From: Spirodela intermedia
Lineage: Eukaryota > Streptophyta > Magnoliopsida > Alismatales > Araceae
Reading direction: 5' to 3'
NCBI GenBank assembly: GCA_902729315.2
Contig: LR746265.1
Location: forward strand, 7,074,892 to 7,138,891
DNA length: 64,000 bases
Below the pieces are notes generated by a model. It was not told the origin of the DNA. It searched no databases and worked only from the letters and a program-made list of their open reading frames with translations. Positions 53,667 through 64,000 of the stretch are shown here, piece by piece (the first letter of the stretch is position 1; the number at the start of each line of letters is the position of its first letter). The translations under genes and the position numbers were made by a program.

Positions 53667-54265
53667 CTGTCTCTTTCTCTTTCTCATATCACTATCAAAG
53701 ATGGTAGATGTCATGGTGGCGTGTGGCCGCCACCTGCAACCCATGAAAAGGATAAGACCCTTTGCAGATTGGACGGTGCTCCATCACTTATTGACAGATT
53801 TGTGAATATATAAATTATCTAAGGAGCTGTATTTGATCTCAGAACACATTTCTACTAATTTTATGTTTAACAAGAAAATTATGAGCTTCTGCTTCCACAA
53901 TTATGCAAACCATTATCCTTCTATTTTTAATATATGCCACCCTTTCATCATGAGTATCAACTTCAAGTCATTGAGTCCATTAATTCAAATAGTTTCATTT
54001 TTATGTATCATCCTCTTTCTTTTAACTCTTTCTCTCTTGTCACTATCAAAGATTGTAGATGTCATGGTGGCGTGTGGCTGCCACCCGCATCCCATGAAAA
54101 TGATAAGTCAATTTTCAGATTGGATGGTGCTCCATCACTCCTAATATTGGCTGATGTGTAAATATAGAAATTGGCTTATGAACTGTATTTAATCTCTCTC
54201 TTATTTCTACTAATTTTATAAAAATTAAAGCTTCTACCTCAAGTAGTATGGAAACATTTCATAAA

Positions 54266-54314
<49 letters not shown>

Positions 54315-54652
54315 TCTCTCTCTCACACATGTTTCTATTGTAGGTGGTAGATGTCAAGGTGCCACGTACCTGCCACTCACATCCCATGAAAATATTAAGT
54401 CCACTTGTTGATTGGGTGGTGATGCACTACAGCTGTTATAGGTAGCTGTGTGAATGTAGAAGTCATGTGACTTCCATTTGCTCACTAGCTTTTATTTCAA
54501 ATAATTTTAACTTTAAAGTAAAAATCAGGTAGTTTTTCATTCTAAAATAAGAAAACCATTAATTGTTTCTAATAATATTTGTTAACTTTTGATGGTGAAA
54601 AATAAATTAAGATCTTGAGGCATATTAACTCCAGGAATTACATTTTTAGTTA

Positions 54653-54689
<37 letters not shown>

Positions 54690-54810
54690 CAACCCCTACT
54701 TACCCAAGTCAATAGATATCAAGCTGACTTGTGCCTAGAACCTACATCCCTTGGAAGACAAGTCCATTTGGTGTTTGGATGGGAATCCATTACACTTAAT
54801 ATAGGCATTT
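53600..54810 (+). repeat. CT-linked satellite array, block 2 (about four units)
   Basis: Units have the order: TTAATTC-AATAATT-like AT word, CT tract, CACTATCAAAGATGGTAGAT, an inverted repeat GGTGGC-8 bases-GCCACC (for example 53715-53734 and 54066-54085), then ATCCCATGAAAA, GATTGGATGGTGCTCCATCA. The last two units differ more and match the last two of block 3. Confidence 0.8.
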
Positions 54811-57109
54811 AAGTTTAGTTTGAAGTTTCAAAAAATGGAATAAAGAAAAGCCAAAAGTTTGTGCCTCTTTCATTGTATTTTTTTAGAGGAAAAGTTAATC
54901 AAATATCTACTATTGTTTCCATGTACTAGGCAAAAAATACCCAGAAAACATCATCAAAATTTCTCACATGGAGTCATGAATTTCTTAATCAATTTTATAT
55001 TAATTTCAACTTTTTACTCTGTTAAAAAATAAGGATACGAATAAGATAAACCATGTATGAAATGTAGATGAATTATTTTAGTGTTATGTTTGATGAGACC
55101 ATTAAAACATTAAGAGGCTAGGCTGAATTGGTCTGAGGTTTCTAGCATGTTAAGATGGAAAGAGTATGATATGACAGTGTTTGGCCATCTTAGCCTATTC
55201 CATTATTGAGAAATATGTTCTTTGAGTTAAACTATCTACTTTTAGTGCAAAACATAAACACTACGCATCAGCTTGCCTCACTTATATTTTTAATTATTAC
55301 AGGCTGAATGCCTCAAATAAAAATTTATGACTTTAGAAGGCAAACTGCCAAAGATCTTCTATCATTGGTTGCAAGCATTCTCACATCTACTATTAGCTCC
55401 TCATTTTAGATTCACTTCCTTATACATGTCCATGTACTCTAGCAATTATTTGGTGTTAATCATAAATTCCATCATCATGAACCAAATAATTTCAAGGAGA
55501 GTTCGATTTAACTTACAACCATTGGTTTTTGTAGCTATGTTATAGTGTAATTGTTGGCTTGAAATCAAAAGCTCTTCTTGAAACTTCAATAAAGATTAAA
55601 TATGAAGGTATTAGTTTGTCATTATAAATTCGATAAATTTCTCAAACATAAGTTGAGCTTCTTAATTAAAAATTTGGTGCTTGCTTGGTAGCTATCCCCT
55701 CATTTCTATTCTCTCAATGTTATCTCCTAACTATGAAGCACTTGCTCCAGTACGGCTAATAGTCAATAGGACAATGTTCTATGTCATTCTAGTGATAGCT
55801 TGAAAACATCAAATGAATATTTTGTGATTTACAATTGGAATTTAGTTATCCCTTTGTGATCTTAGAGCAAAGGTTGATATTCTTCTACATGTACTATCTA
55901 GAAATAATTTCGAATTCTTATATGGCTCATAAAGTTGATAAGCATTAAAAAAGCTTAGGTGCTTCCTTGTTGACCACCTAAAGGGCATTGACTTTCTAAG
56001 GGTTACTTTGAAGAGGTGTCTTGGCCTTTTTAACCTTTGACCTTTAACTTTTCTCTTATTCAAAGATGATTCTGGACGTTGATTAGAGATAGTTATGGGG
56101 CTGGAGGGGTAATTAGAGTCACCTCTTCAAATTGTGCCTTAATGGGAGAGTGAGAGGATAGAGAAGAAGTAGCTTAGATGTCTCCTTTAAGTAGGCATCC
56201 TCCACCTCTTGGGCTTGGGCATAGACTTGAGTCTTTTCTTCATGATCCTAGGCTTAGACTTGGACCAATTCTCCCTGTGGTTCATCCTCCAATTGGTCTC
56301 AAATTGGTTACTTCTGAACTAAAATTTCCTACTGGTCAATGTCCTCCTAGTGTTGGCCCTTGACTCTATCACTATAATTATGTAGAAACATACAAGACTC
56401 AAGAGAAGTACTATTTCCTCACTCTATGAAGGCAATGCATTATGAGGAGAACCTCTCGAACTGAAACTAAAAACCTTCAACTTGACCTCACTTCACACTT
56501 TTGAGTTCCTCTTCTCTTAATTTTTCTTTCTAACAAGAAAATTTCCTCATTTTATATAAGAACACTATTGGATTATTGAACAACTTCAAATAACCTTATA
56601 AAAACCTCATAGAGCTATGAGATAGTGTCGGTTGGTGGGTTGGTATAACAACCCCAACCAATCAACTTCTTAATAAATGTAAATGCCTTATAGAAATCTT
56701 GACTTTTCATGAGGTAGTGCTAGTTGGTTAGCATAACTAACTAGTCGTCCATGCACACAAACTAATGTGATCCACATTTCATATTGTGTTGAGGCCATAC
56801 CTGGTCATGCAATTATGTTTAGATGGAAATAAGATAAAAGTGTCTACCATAATCATTATTTCATAAATCAACAATATAAAAATAATAGTTTTATATTGAT
56901 ATCAATTTATTTAAAATTAAGAATTAAATTTGTATGTATAATGATTATATTTCATGATTACAGTTTTTTATATTCACAATAAAAATGAGATTTTTGCTCC
57001 AAAATAGGGCTAATCTGGTCTTTATGCATTCATGAACCAGCCCTAGGTCATCACATCCCCCCTCCATAGCTGTCAACTTTTTATATAAATATTTGATGCA
57101 CCTCTTCTC
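54811..57109. other. AT-rich filler of block 2
   Basis: The left part aligns with block 1 filler. 55900-57000 has no clear match in block 1 and may be an insertion. No gene is seen. Confidence 0.5.
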
Positions 57110-57960
57110 TAAAATGACAATCTTCTTCTCTTCTCCCTCCCCATTTTTCTCATTTCGCCTTTCTCTTTTCTCTAAATCTTTTCCTGTGTGACAGGTAGGG
57201 AATCATTCCCAGCTCTTCCTTCAGATTTAAGTTCTTTAGTTTCCACGTTTTTAGTGAGCTTTCATGACTTTCTCACTCTCCCTTTTGCTCTTTCGCAAGT
57301 GACAGGTGAGGAATTCTTCATTTTTCTTTCATTTAGGACATGTTCTTTCTTTCCTTCCACTTCCTATTCTCTATTAGTTTTTTCACATTCCTGCTCTTCC
57401 ATGTAGTTGTTTTCATTTTCTCTCCTGTGTCGACGTTCTCTACTACTAGCGAGTTTTCTCCTTTAGGGCATTTCCCCCCCCCTTGCTCCTCTCTCCTTTC
57501 CTTTTTTTCATTTTTTCTCATTATAAACTGATTTCTTTATCATTTTTTGCCATTTTTGTTCACTAAAAAATTGTGATTTTTCTTACTCCAACGAGAAAAT
57601 TCTCTCTAACATCGGTTCTTTGATTTTTTGGTAAAGTTTCTTCTTTTCTGAATCATTTTCCCTCTTGAAATATTGATTTTTTCAATGATTTCTCCCTTAC
57701 CGGCAGAAACATCTGTGGGTCAGTTTCTCTCTCCCCAGTTATTTTTCATTTCTTTTCCAACAATGTTTATCTCCTCAATATGTTCGTTTCTTCCTTATCA
57801 TCCCCTTTTAATGTTTTGCCATGTTTTTCGTTGATTTCTCTCTCACACATGCCATCAGTGACCAGTCAACTCCCTTTGCTTGATCGCCTTTCCCCTCTTC
57901 TCCTGTCGCACCTCTCTCCCTATCTCCTCTCTCTATCAGTGACCAGGACTCATAATATTT
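57110..57960 (+). repeat. Pyrimidine-rich tract with weak internal repeats
   Basis: About 850 bp dominated by C and T on the plus strand (CTTCTTCTCTTCTCC, TTTCTCTC, TTCCTTTTTTTC). GTGACAGGT followed by a GGAAT word occurs near 57188 and 57300, suggesting an old internal duplication. Block 1 has only a ~110 bp counterpart near 50110-50220. Confidence 0.55.
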
Positions 57961-58465
57961 CATAATTATATTTTAAGAGTTCAATTATAAATTTAAAATT
58001 GAATGTATTTTTTAACATACAACGATTAATACACAGCAGCTACTACCATGCCACATCATTTTGCTACTATGCTACGTCATGCCATTATTGTGCCACTTTG
58101 TACAAGCAGCCTCTAAGGTTCACGGGATGATCTCTTGAACCTCATTCCATGTTATATGGATAGGATAGTCCACCTAAGCCACGCATGCCCACGAGCCTCG
58201 ACCTCTCTGGTCGTGCTGTGTTATGTCGGCACTGCACCTACTTGCGCTTTATATAAGAGGTTCAAAGATACCTTTTCTGACCCTCAATCCGATTTGGTCG
58301 CGACGTCCGTCCAAGTTGTGCACTCTACTGCACAACGTTATGTCACTTGCATGTGAGACACCATACCACTCTGCACTTATGTTCATGCGTAACATGTTTT
58401 GATGCATGCCCTGTCATGCCAACATGCTTCATTTGTTTGTGCACACACAGACCACCAAGCGTCCT

Positions 58466-58579
58466 CATGTATCTCATGTGTTTCCAACTCTTAGAACCTT
58501 ATTCCCCGATGCAAGGTCTCACCATGTATCTCATGTGTTTCCAACTCTGAAAACCTTATTCCCCGATGCAAGGTCTCAC
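58466..58579. repeat. 57 bp direct tandem duplication
   Basis: Two copies starting at 58466 and 58523, each beginning CATGTATCTCATGTGTTTCC and ending GCAAGGTCTCAC. They differ at only a few bases. Confidence 0.92.
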
Positions 58580-59310
58580 AACAGCCCATGGGATGTTAAG
58601 CTGCCACATTCCTAAAATATTTCCTAATTCTCTTGAAGTAAAACTACTCACTACATATATTAATTGACGGTGGTAAACAATTGAATATTAATTTATTTTA
58701 TTTGTAAAATAAAGGCCATCTATTTTCCATTCCTTCGGATGTTTAGTGGTGATTCATACTTGAACATTAATTAGATTCAATTTTTATTTTTTTATTTTTT
58801 AGATAGGTGAGGGAGTGGAGAGGGATGCCCAAAGCAAAGGCCCGACTGCAGAAGACGCAATGATTGAACCTTAAAGCCTACATAGCCGTCCAACTCCATC
58901 CCTCTGTCTCTCTCTCGGCGGGGTCCTCAAGGATCCTTACGTGGCAGCTTGAGGATGGCCGAAGCCATCGGCTGTCCTTCGTCAACTGCGTGCTAGCCAC
59001 ACGCCGCCCAGACTTATTTTTCATGGCCACGTTTGCAGGGGATATTTAGCCGCCACCGGAACCCGGATACCTCTCCGATTTCCGTCCGAGACTGGGCAGT
59101 GTCCATCTCCGCCACACGGCAGGGATGGTGCGTAACGCTTCGCAGCTCTTGGGACGAGCCAACCAATCGGCATTGTCTTTCATGACCTCAGTGACGTGTC
59201 TTATGCCTGCGTCTGAGACATTTTCTCTCTATCACGCAGCTAGTTTGTGGTAGCTGCTTTGCACAGAAGACGAGTGACAGTTTTCTACACCTCACCGCAC
59301 GCTTGGTGCC

Positions 59311-59318
59311 TATAAATA
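59311..59318 (+). promoter_or_regulatory. TATA box of VTL copy 3
   Basis: TATAAATA in the shared context, 156 bp before the ATG; the shorter distance comes from the shorter CT tract. Confidence 0.75.
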
Positions 59319-59402
59319 GAACTGTATCCAAGACGTGTGCTCTCCACACTCCTCACCTTCCAAGGTTTCCTCGCTGCCATCAGCATCATCCCCAGTCTCG
59401 CC

Positions 59403-59436
<34 letters not shown>

Positions 59437-59466
59437 TCCTGCTTGTCTCACCAGTAGACAATCACC

Positions 59467-60117
59467 ATGGCGTCGAAGATAGCCAACTCCGCCGAGCCAT
59501 CCAAGCACCAGGAGGCCGACCCGGAGAGAGGCGAGGGAGAGGCGGTAGACTACCTCGCCCGAGCGAACTGGCTGCGTGCCGCCGTCCTCGGCGCGAACGA
59601 CGGCCTGGTGTCCGTGGCCTCCCTCATGGTCGGGGTCGGCGCGGTGAACCAAACCGCAAAGGCGATGGTCGTCTCGGGCCTGGCCGGGCTGGTGGCCGGG
59701 GCCTGCAGCATGGCCATCGGCGAGTTCGTCTCTGTCTACGCCCAGTACGACATCATGAAGGCCCAGAAGGAGCGGACAGCCTCCGAGTCATCCGGGGCCG
59801 GCGAAGAAGAGGAGTCCCTGCCGAGCCCGCTGAAGGCGGCGGGAGCCTCCGCCTTCTCCTTTTTCCTGGGCGCCGTCCTGCCGCTCCTGGCTGGCGGCTT
59901 CATCAGGCCCTGGGCCGCCAGGGTTGGAGCGGTCTGCGGGGTGACCACCTTGGGCCTAGCCGGATTTGGCGCCGCGGGTGGTCTGCTAGGCGGCGCCGCC
60001 GTTGGGAAGTCCTCCATCAGGGTGGTAATCGGGGGTTGCCTCGCGATGCTAATCACCTACGGCGTGCTACGACTCTTCGGGCTCGTTTTCCAAATGCAAG
60101 TCTCCGCCTCGGCCTAG
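59467..60117 (+). CDS. Vacuolar iron transporter-like (VTL) protein, copy 3
   Basis: An intronless 216-residue frame, identical in protein to copy 2, with three silent differences in DNA. It keeps all five likely membrane spans and the short acidic loop. Its upstream promoter, before 59297, differs clearly from that of copy 2, so the two identical proteins may be expressed differently. Iron transport into the vacuole is inferred from the family. Confidence 0.92.
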   Translation: MASKIANSAEPSKHQEADPERGEGEAVDYLARANWLRAAVLGANDGLVSVASLMVGVGAVNQTAKAMVVSGLAGLVAGACSMAIGEFVSVYAQYDIMKAQKERTASESSGAGEEEESLPSPLKAAGASAFSFFLGAVLPLLAGGFIRPWAARVGAVCGVTTLGLAGFGAAGGLLGGAAVGKSSIRVVIGGCLAMLITYGVLRLFGLVFQMQVSASA

Positions 60118-60506
60118 TTCTAGTGTTCATTTAATTTGCCATGTACTGTATGTCGCCTTTCCAAATGAAAGGGATTGCCTCTATAATACTGTGCTTATGA
60201 ATCTGGCAGCTTTACTCCAACTCGAAGATCTCTCATCAAATCCTTATGTTCTCTAAAACACACTGTTAATTAACTGTTCAACGACTCGGCCTTTTAAGCG
60301 ACCAGATTTTGATATCACGAAATATTTACACACTGTCCGCAACTCAGTTCTTAATGCTTAAAGCTTCAGACTCAACGATGAACTTTTCCTGAGAAATTCT
60401 TACTTACTGGGTTGCAAGACGAGTTCTCACGGCATTTTTCTAGTGATACAAGTATAAATACCATCTTGCTAAACGCTGTCAATCTCTACCTCTCTGCACC
60501 TACAAA

Positions 60507-60509
60507 GAG

Positions 60510-60554
<45 letters not shown>

Positions 60555-60575
60555 AGAGGGAGAGGGAGAGGGAGA
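60507..60575. repeat. (GA)n / GGGAGA tract 3' of VTL copy 3
   Basis: The same tract, with the same length, as 3' of copy 2. Confidence 0.9.
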
Positions 60576-61479
60576 ATACATGGTTACGAGCATCCGTCGA
60601 CCATTCCCGCCATCTACAATGGACCGTGTACCACCATTGTCAATCTCCGTCTCTGTCTTCAACGACGAAACAGCAGAGAGAAAGAGAGAGAGAGATGCAC
60701 GGCAACGGCACCTGTCGTCACTTGATCACCTCCCCGTCGTTTACGGTGGATCATATGCCACCGTTTCCTGAATGAAACTCGCAGTTTCAAGTAAGCGGTT
60801 TCCAGCCCCTGAGATTCCGCAGAAGCCTCTTTCAGATTAGTGACAACTCATCAGCCTGGGACCCCCCCCCCCCCTCTCTTCTGTCTTTGTCGCTCTCTAT
60901 ATACAAATAATACTGCATATATATTATATATTTACCCCTTCCTCCTCTCTCTAAACCCATCCTATCAATGGTTTACGTCGACGGAGAATGGGAAGCCCGT
61001 TCAAATCCAGCAAACGTGCGGTGGGGTCGTTGCCACGTTTCGATCCAGCCCGCTGTTCTTGCCTTTGGAAAACAGTAACTCGTTGGATACTTGATCCATG
61101 CGGAGGAGAATATAAAGATTTGGCACGTGACAACAGTAAAAATGTCAAACGGACTCCCACGACAACAATAATGTGCTAGACAAAGTTAGAAACTGATGTC
61201 ATTATGACAAAGACTCTCGTACCAGTAATACCATTCAATCTCTCTCTCTCTCTCTCTCCCACCCCACACGTCAACCTGCTACATGTTCCCAGTGCTTCAT
61301 TGGTTCAGGTGTAAATTTCTTCCACGAAATTGAGGGATTTTTTATTAACATAAACTTAAGATAGTCAACCATTCAAGTCTCATCTAGGCTACTTGGGATC
61401 TCTTGCTCTTATTTCCACTAATTTTAAATTGAAGTAAAAAAAATTAAAATTTTCACCCTCTTTTCGTAACCAATGATAA

Positions 61480-62469
61480 ATTAAGATCACGACCTATTAA
61501 TTCAAATTATTCTATTTTTACTTCTCATCCTCTCTCTCTCTTTCCCTCTCTTGGTACCCTGTCTCTCTCTTTCTTGTCACTATCAAAGATAGTAGATATC
61601 AAAGGTGGCGTGTGCCTGCCACCCGCATCCCAGGAAAAGATCAAGTCGACTGCAATTGGACGGTGCTCCATCACTTCTAATGTAAATTGACTAAGGAGCT
61701 GTATTTCACCTCTATCTCTCTTTCTTTCTCTCTCATGTTATCTCTGTCTCTCTCTCTTTCTTGTCACTATCAAAGATGGTAGATTTCAAAGGTGGAGTGT
61801 GCCTGCCACCCGCATCCCATTAAAAGTTCAAGTCCATCTGCAGATAGAACGGTGCTCCATCAATCCTAATATAAATTGACTAAGGAGCTGTACTTCATCT
61901 CTATCTCTTCTTTCTACTAATTTTATACTAAATTAAAAAATTATGAAGTTCTACTTCAGCTAGTATGGAAACCTTTCATAAAAAGTTATTTCTTCTTCTA
62001 CTTGAAATATATATTAATTTTTAATCCTGAACATCAAATAAAAATCATGAAGTACATTAATTCTAATAATTCCATCGTCATCTTCTCTCTTTCAACTCTA
62101 ACAATCTCTCTCTCTCTCTCTCATCACAATCAAAGATGGTAGATATCAAGGTGGCGTGTTCCTACCACCCACATCTCATGAAAAGGATAAGTCCATTTGC
62201 AGATTGGATGGTGCTTCATCACTCCTAATATAGGCAGGTATGTAATACAGAGATTGCCTGCGGAGCTCTATTTGATCTCCACCTCTTCTTTCTATTTATT
62301 TTGATGATAAATAAAAAAATTATGAGTTTCTACTTCAGATAGTATGGAAACCTTTCATCAAAAGTTATGAGTTTCTCCTTCTGTCTGGAATATATATCAA
62401 CTTTTCATCCTGAACGTCAAATAAAAATAATGAAGTCCATTAATTCTAATAATTATAGTTTTACTTATC

Positions 62470-62506
<37 letters not shown>

Positions 62507-63021
62507 TATCAAAGATGCTAGATATCAAGGTGACATGTGCCTGCCACCCACATCCCATGAAAAGGATAAGTCCATTTGCAGATTGGATGGTGCTCCATCA
62601 ATCCTGATATCGTCAGATGTGTAAATATAGAGATTGCCCACAGAGCTCTATTTTATCTCCACCTCTTGTTTCTACAAATTTTATGTTAAATCAAAAAAAT
62701 ATGAGTACCTACTTGAGATAGTATGGAAACCTGTCATCAAAGTTATGAGTTTCTCCTTCTGTTTGATATATTTATCAACATTTCATGCAGAACATCAAAT
62801 AAAAGTCATGAAGTCCATTAATTCTAATAATTCTAGTTTTACTTATATTCTCTCTTTCAAATTTATTTTTTTTCTCTCTCTCTCTCTCTCTCTCTCATCA
62901 GTTTCAAAGAAGCTAGATATCAAGGTGGCATGTGCCTGCCACCCACATCCCATCAAAATAATAAGTCCATTTGCAAATTGGACGGTGCTCCATCACTTCT
63001 AATATTTCATTTTTTACTTAT

Positions 63022-63076
<55 letters not shown>

Positions 63077-63930
63077 CACTATCAAAGATGTTAGATATCA
63101 AGGTGGCATGTGCCCACCACTTGCATCCCATGGAAGGTTTAAGTACATTTCCTAATTGGACAGGGATCCATCACTCCTAATAGAGGCATATGTGTAAATA
63201 TAGAAATTGCTGGAGGAGTTGAATTTGATCTCAACCTCTTGTTTCTAATAATTTTATACTTAATAAAAAAAATTAAGTTTCTTCTTCCACTGGAATGAAA
63301 ATCATCATTCTTCTATTTGGAATATACATTAATTTTTCATCATGAACATTGAATTAAAATAATCAAGTCCATTAATTGAAATAATTTCATTTTTAGTTTT
63401 CACCCTCTCTCTTTCAACTCTCTCTCTCTCTCATTCTCATTTTTTCTCTGTCTTATGTGTTCTATCGTACATAGTACATATCAAGGTGCTGTGTGCCTAA
63501 AACTTGCATCCCAAGAAAAAGATAAGTCCAGTTGCTGACCAGAACGTGATGCACTACAGCTATTATAGGTAGATGTGTAAACATAGATGTTCTGTAACTT
63601 CCGTTTGATCACTTATTTTTAATTTGACAAATTTCAACTTTAAAGTAAAAATTATGTGGTTTTTCATTCTAAAATAAGAAGATCATTATCTTTCTCTTCT
63701 AAATTTATGTTAAATTTTATTTTAAATGAGAAATTAGGATCTTGAGGCCCATTAAATACAATAATTATATTTTTAGTTATCATGCTCTCTCTCTCTCTCC
63801 TCCCTACCCAAGGCAGTAGATATCAAGGTGATGTGTGCTTGAAACCCACATCCCTCGAAAATATAAGTCAATTTGCTGATGGCAATCCATTACACCTAAT
63901 GTAGACATATACAAATTGACTTGTCCGAAG
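61480..63930 (+). repeat. CT-linked satellite array, block 3 (about eight units)
   Basis: Units are roughly 200-400 bp long, with CT-tract cores near 61540, 61745, 62105, 62475, 62875, 63030, 63420 and 63785. The conserved core reads ATCAAAGATGGTAGATATCA, AGGTGGCGTGTGCCTGCCACC and GATTGGATGGTGCTCCATCA. The inverted repeat GGTGGC/GCCACC is perfect at 61604-61623 and 62924-62943 and partly decayed elsewhere. No unit codes for a conserved protein; short frames starting in the CT tract are read-through of the repeat. Confidence 0.82.
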
Positions 63931-64000
63931 TTTAAAGAAATATAATTGAGAAAAGCCCAAGGCTTGTGTCTCTTTCAAAGTCATGTTTTCTAGAAAATTT

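Larger units (their letters stand above)
51300..58910 (+). repeat. Tandem duplication block 2
   Basis: Same order as block 1: promoter, VTL gene, GA-rich 3' region, satellite, AT-rich filler and pre-promoter. The distance between ATGs of copies 2 and 3 is 7641 bp, against 6111 bp for copies 1 and 2. A longer satellite and a pyrimidine-rich tract account for part of the extra length. A segment of about 230 bp present in blocks 1 and 3 is missing near 53280. Confidence 0.75.
58910..64000 (+). repeat. Tandem duplication block 3 (cut by window end)
   Basis: Promoter, VTL copy 3, GA-rich 3' region and the longest satellite array. The last ~80 bp of the window already match the AT-rich filler that follows the satellite in blocks 1 and 2 (TTTAAAGAAAT, GAGAAAAGCCC, TCATGTTTTCTA), so the block goes on beyond the window. 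Confidence 0.75.

Noticed and set aside
62367-63180. Repeated ~70-120-residue frames in the satellite of block 3
   Set aside because: They start in AT or CT tracts and exist only because the repeat unit happens to lack stops; sequence between units is not kept at the protein level.
48001-63930. CRISPR-like or ncRNA array reading of the satellite units
   Set aside because: Units are 200-400 bp, irregular and built around CT microsatellites in a plant genome; there are no short identical repeats with unique spacers.

Overview
This is nuclear DNA from a flowering plant. The genes have many introns with GT-AG borders, actin has the standard plant intron positions, and the window holds Ty1/copia remains, long (CT)n/(GA)n tracts and a nuclear copy of mitochondrial rRNA. 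Very GC-rich third codon positions in the intronless genes and in half of the actin gene suggest a monocot, probably not a grass; this is inference, not proof.

Layout: (1) 1-4413, the 3' part of a MAPKBP1/WDR62-like WD40 scaffold gene. (2) 4.4-10.9 kb, AT-rich gene-poor DNA with a decayed copia element, ending in a ~190 bp (GA)n tract. (3) 11031-12734, an intronless type I (M-alpha-like) MADS-box gene whose C-terminal half is seven tandem 39-residue repeats. (4) 13448-32227, a 14-exon gene for a 728-residue organelle-type DUF3754 membrane protein; I could join all exons in frame. A 210 bp piece of mitochondrial 18S rRNA lies 0.25 kb past its stop. (5) 33.7-35.9 kb, a 2.1 kb minus-strand copia-like element with ~215 bp LTRs, primer-binding site and polypurine tract. 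(6) 39.0-44.0 kb, a complete 377-residue actin gene with a site II/HSE/TCP-motif promoter, a leader intron and four coding exons; base composition flips from ordinary in exons 1-2 to almost pure G/C third positions in exons 3-4. (7) 45.2 kb to the window end, a tandem triplication of a block carrying one intronless vacuolar-iron-transporter-like (VTL) gene, its promoter, a CT-rich satellite and AT-rich filler, with a spacing of 6.1 and 7.6 kb between start codons.

The most informative part is the VTL triplication. Copies 2 and 3 share a ~1.55 kb tract with only seven substitutions and one microsatellite length difference, inside flanks that are far more diverged, which points to recent gene conversion. 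The satellite next to each gene has about 2, 4 and 8 units in blocks 1, 2 and 3, and many units keep a short inverted repeat. The genes do not form a pathway together; the window is three housekeeping-type genes (WD40 scaffold, DUF3754, actin), a fast-changing MADS gene and a local transporter family. I found no clearly new multi-gene system.
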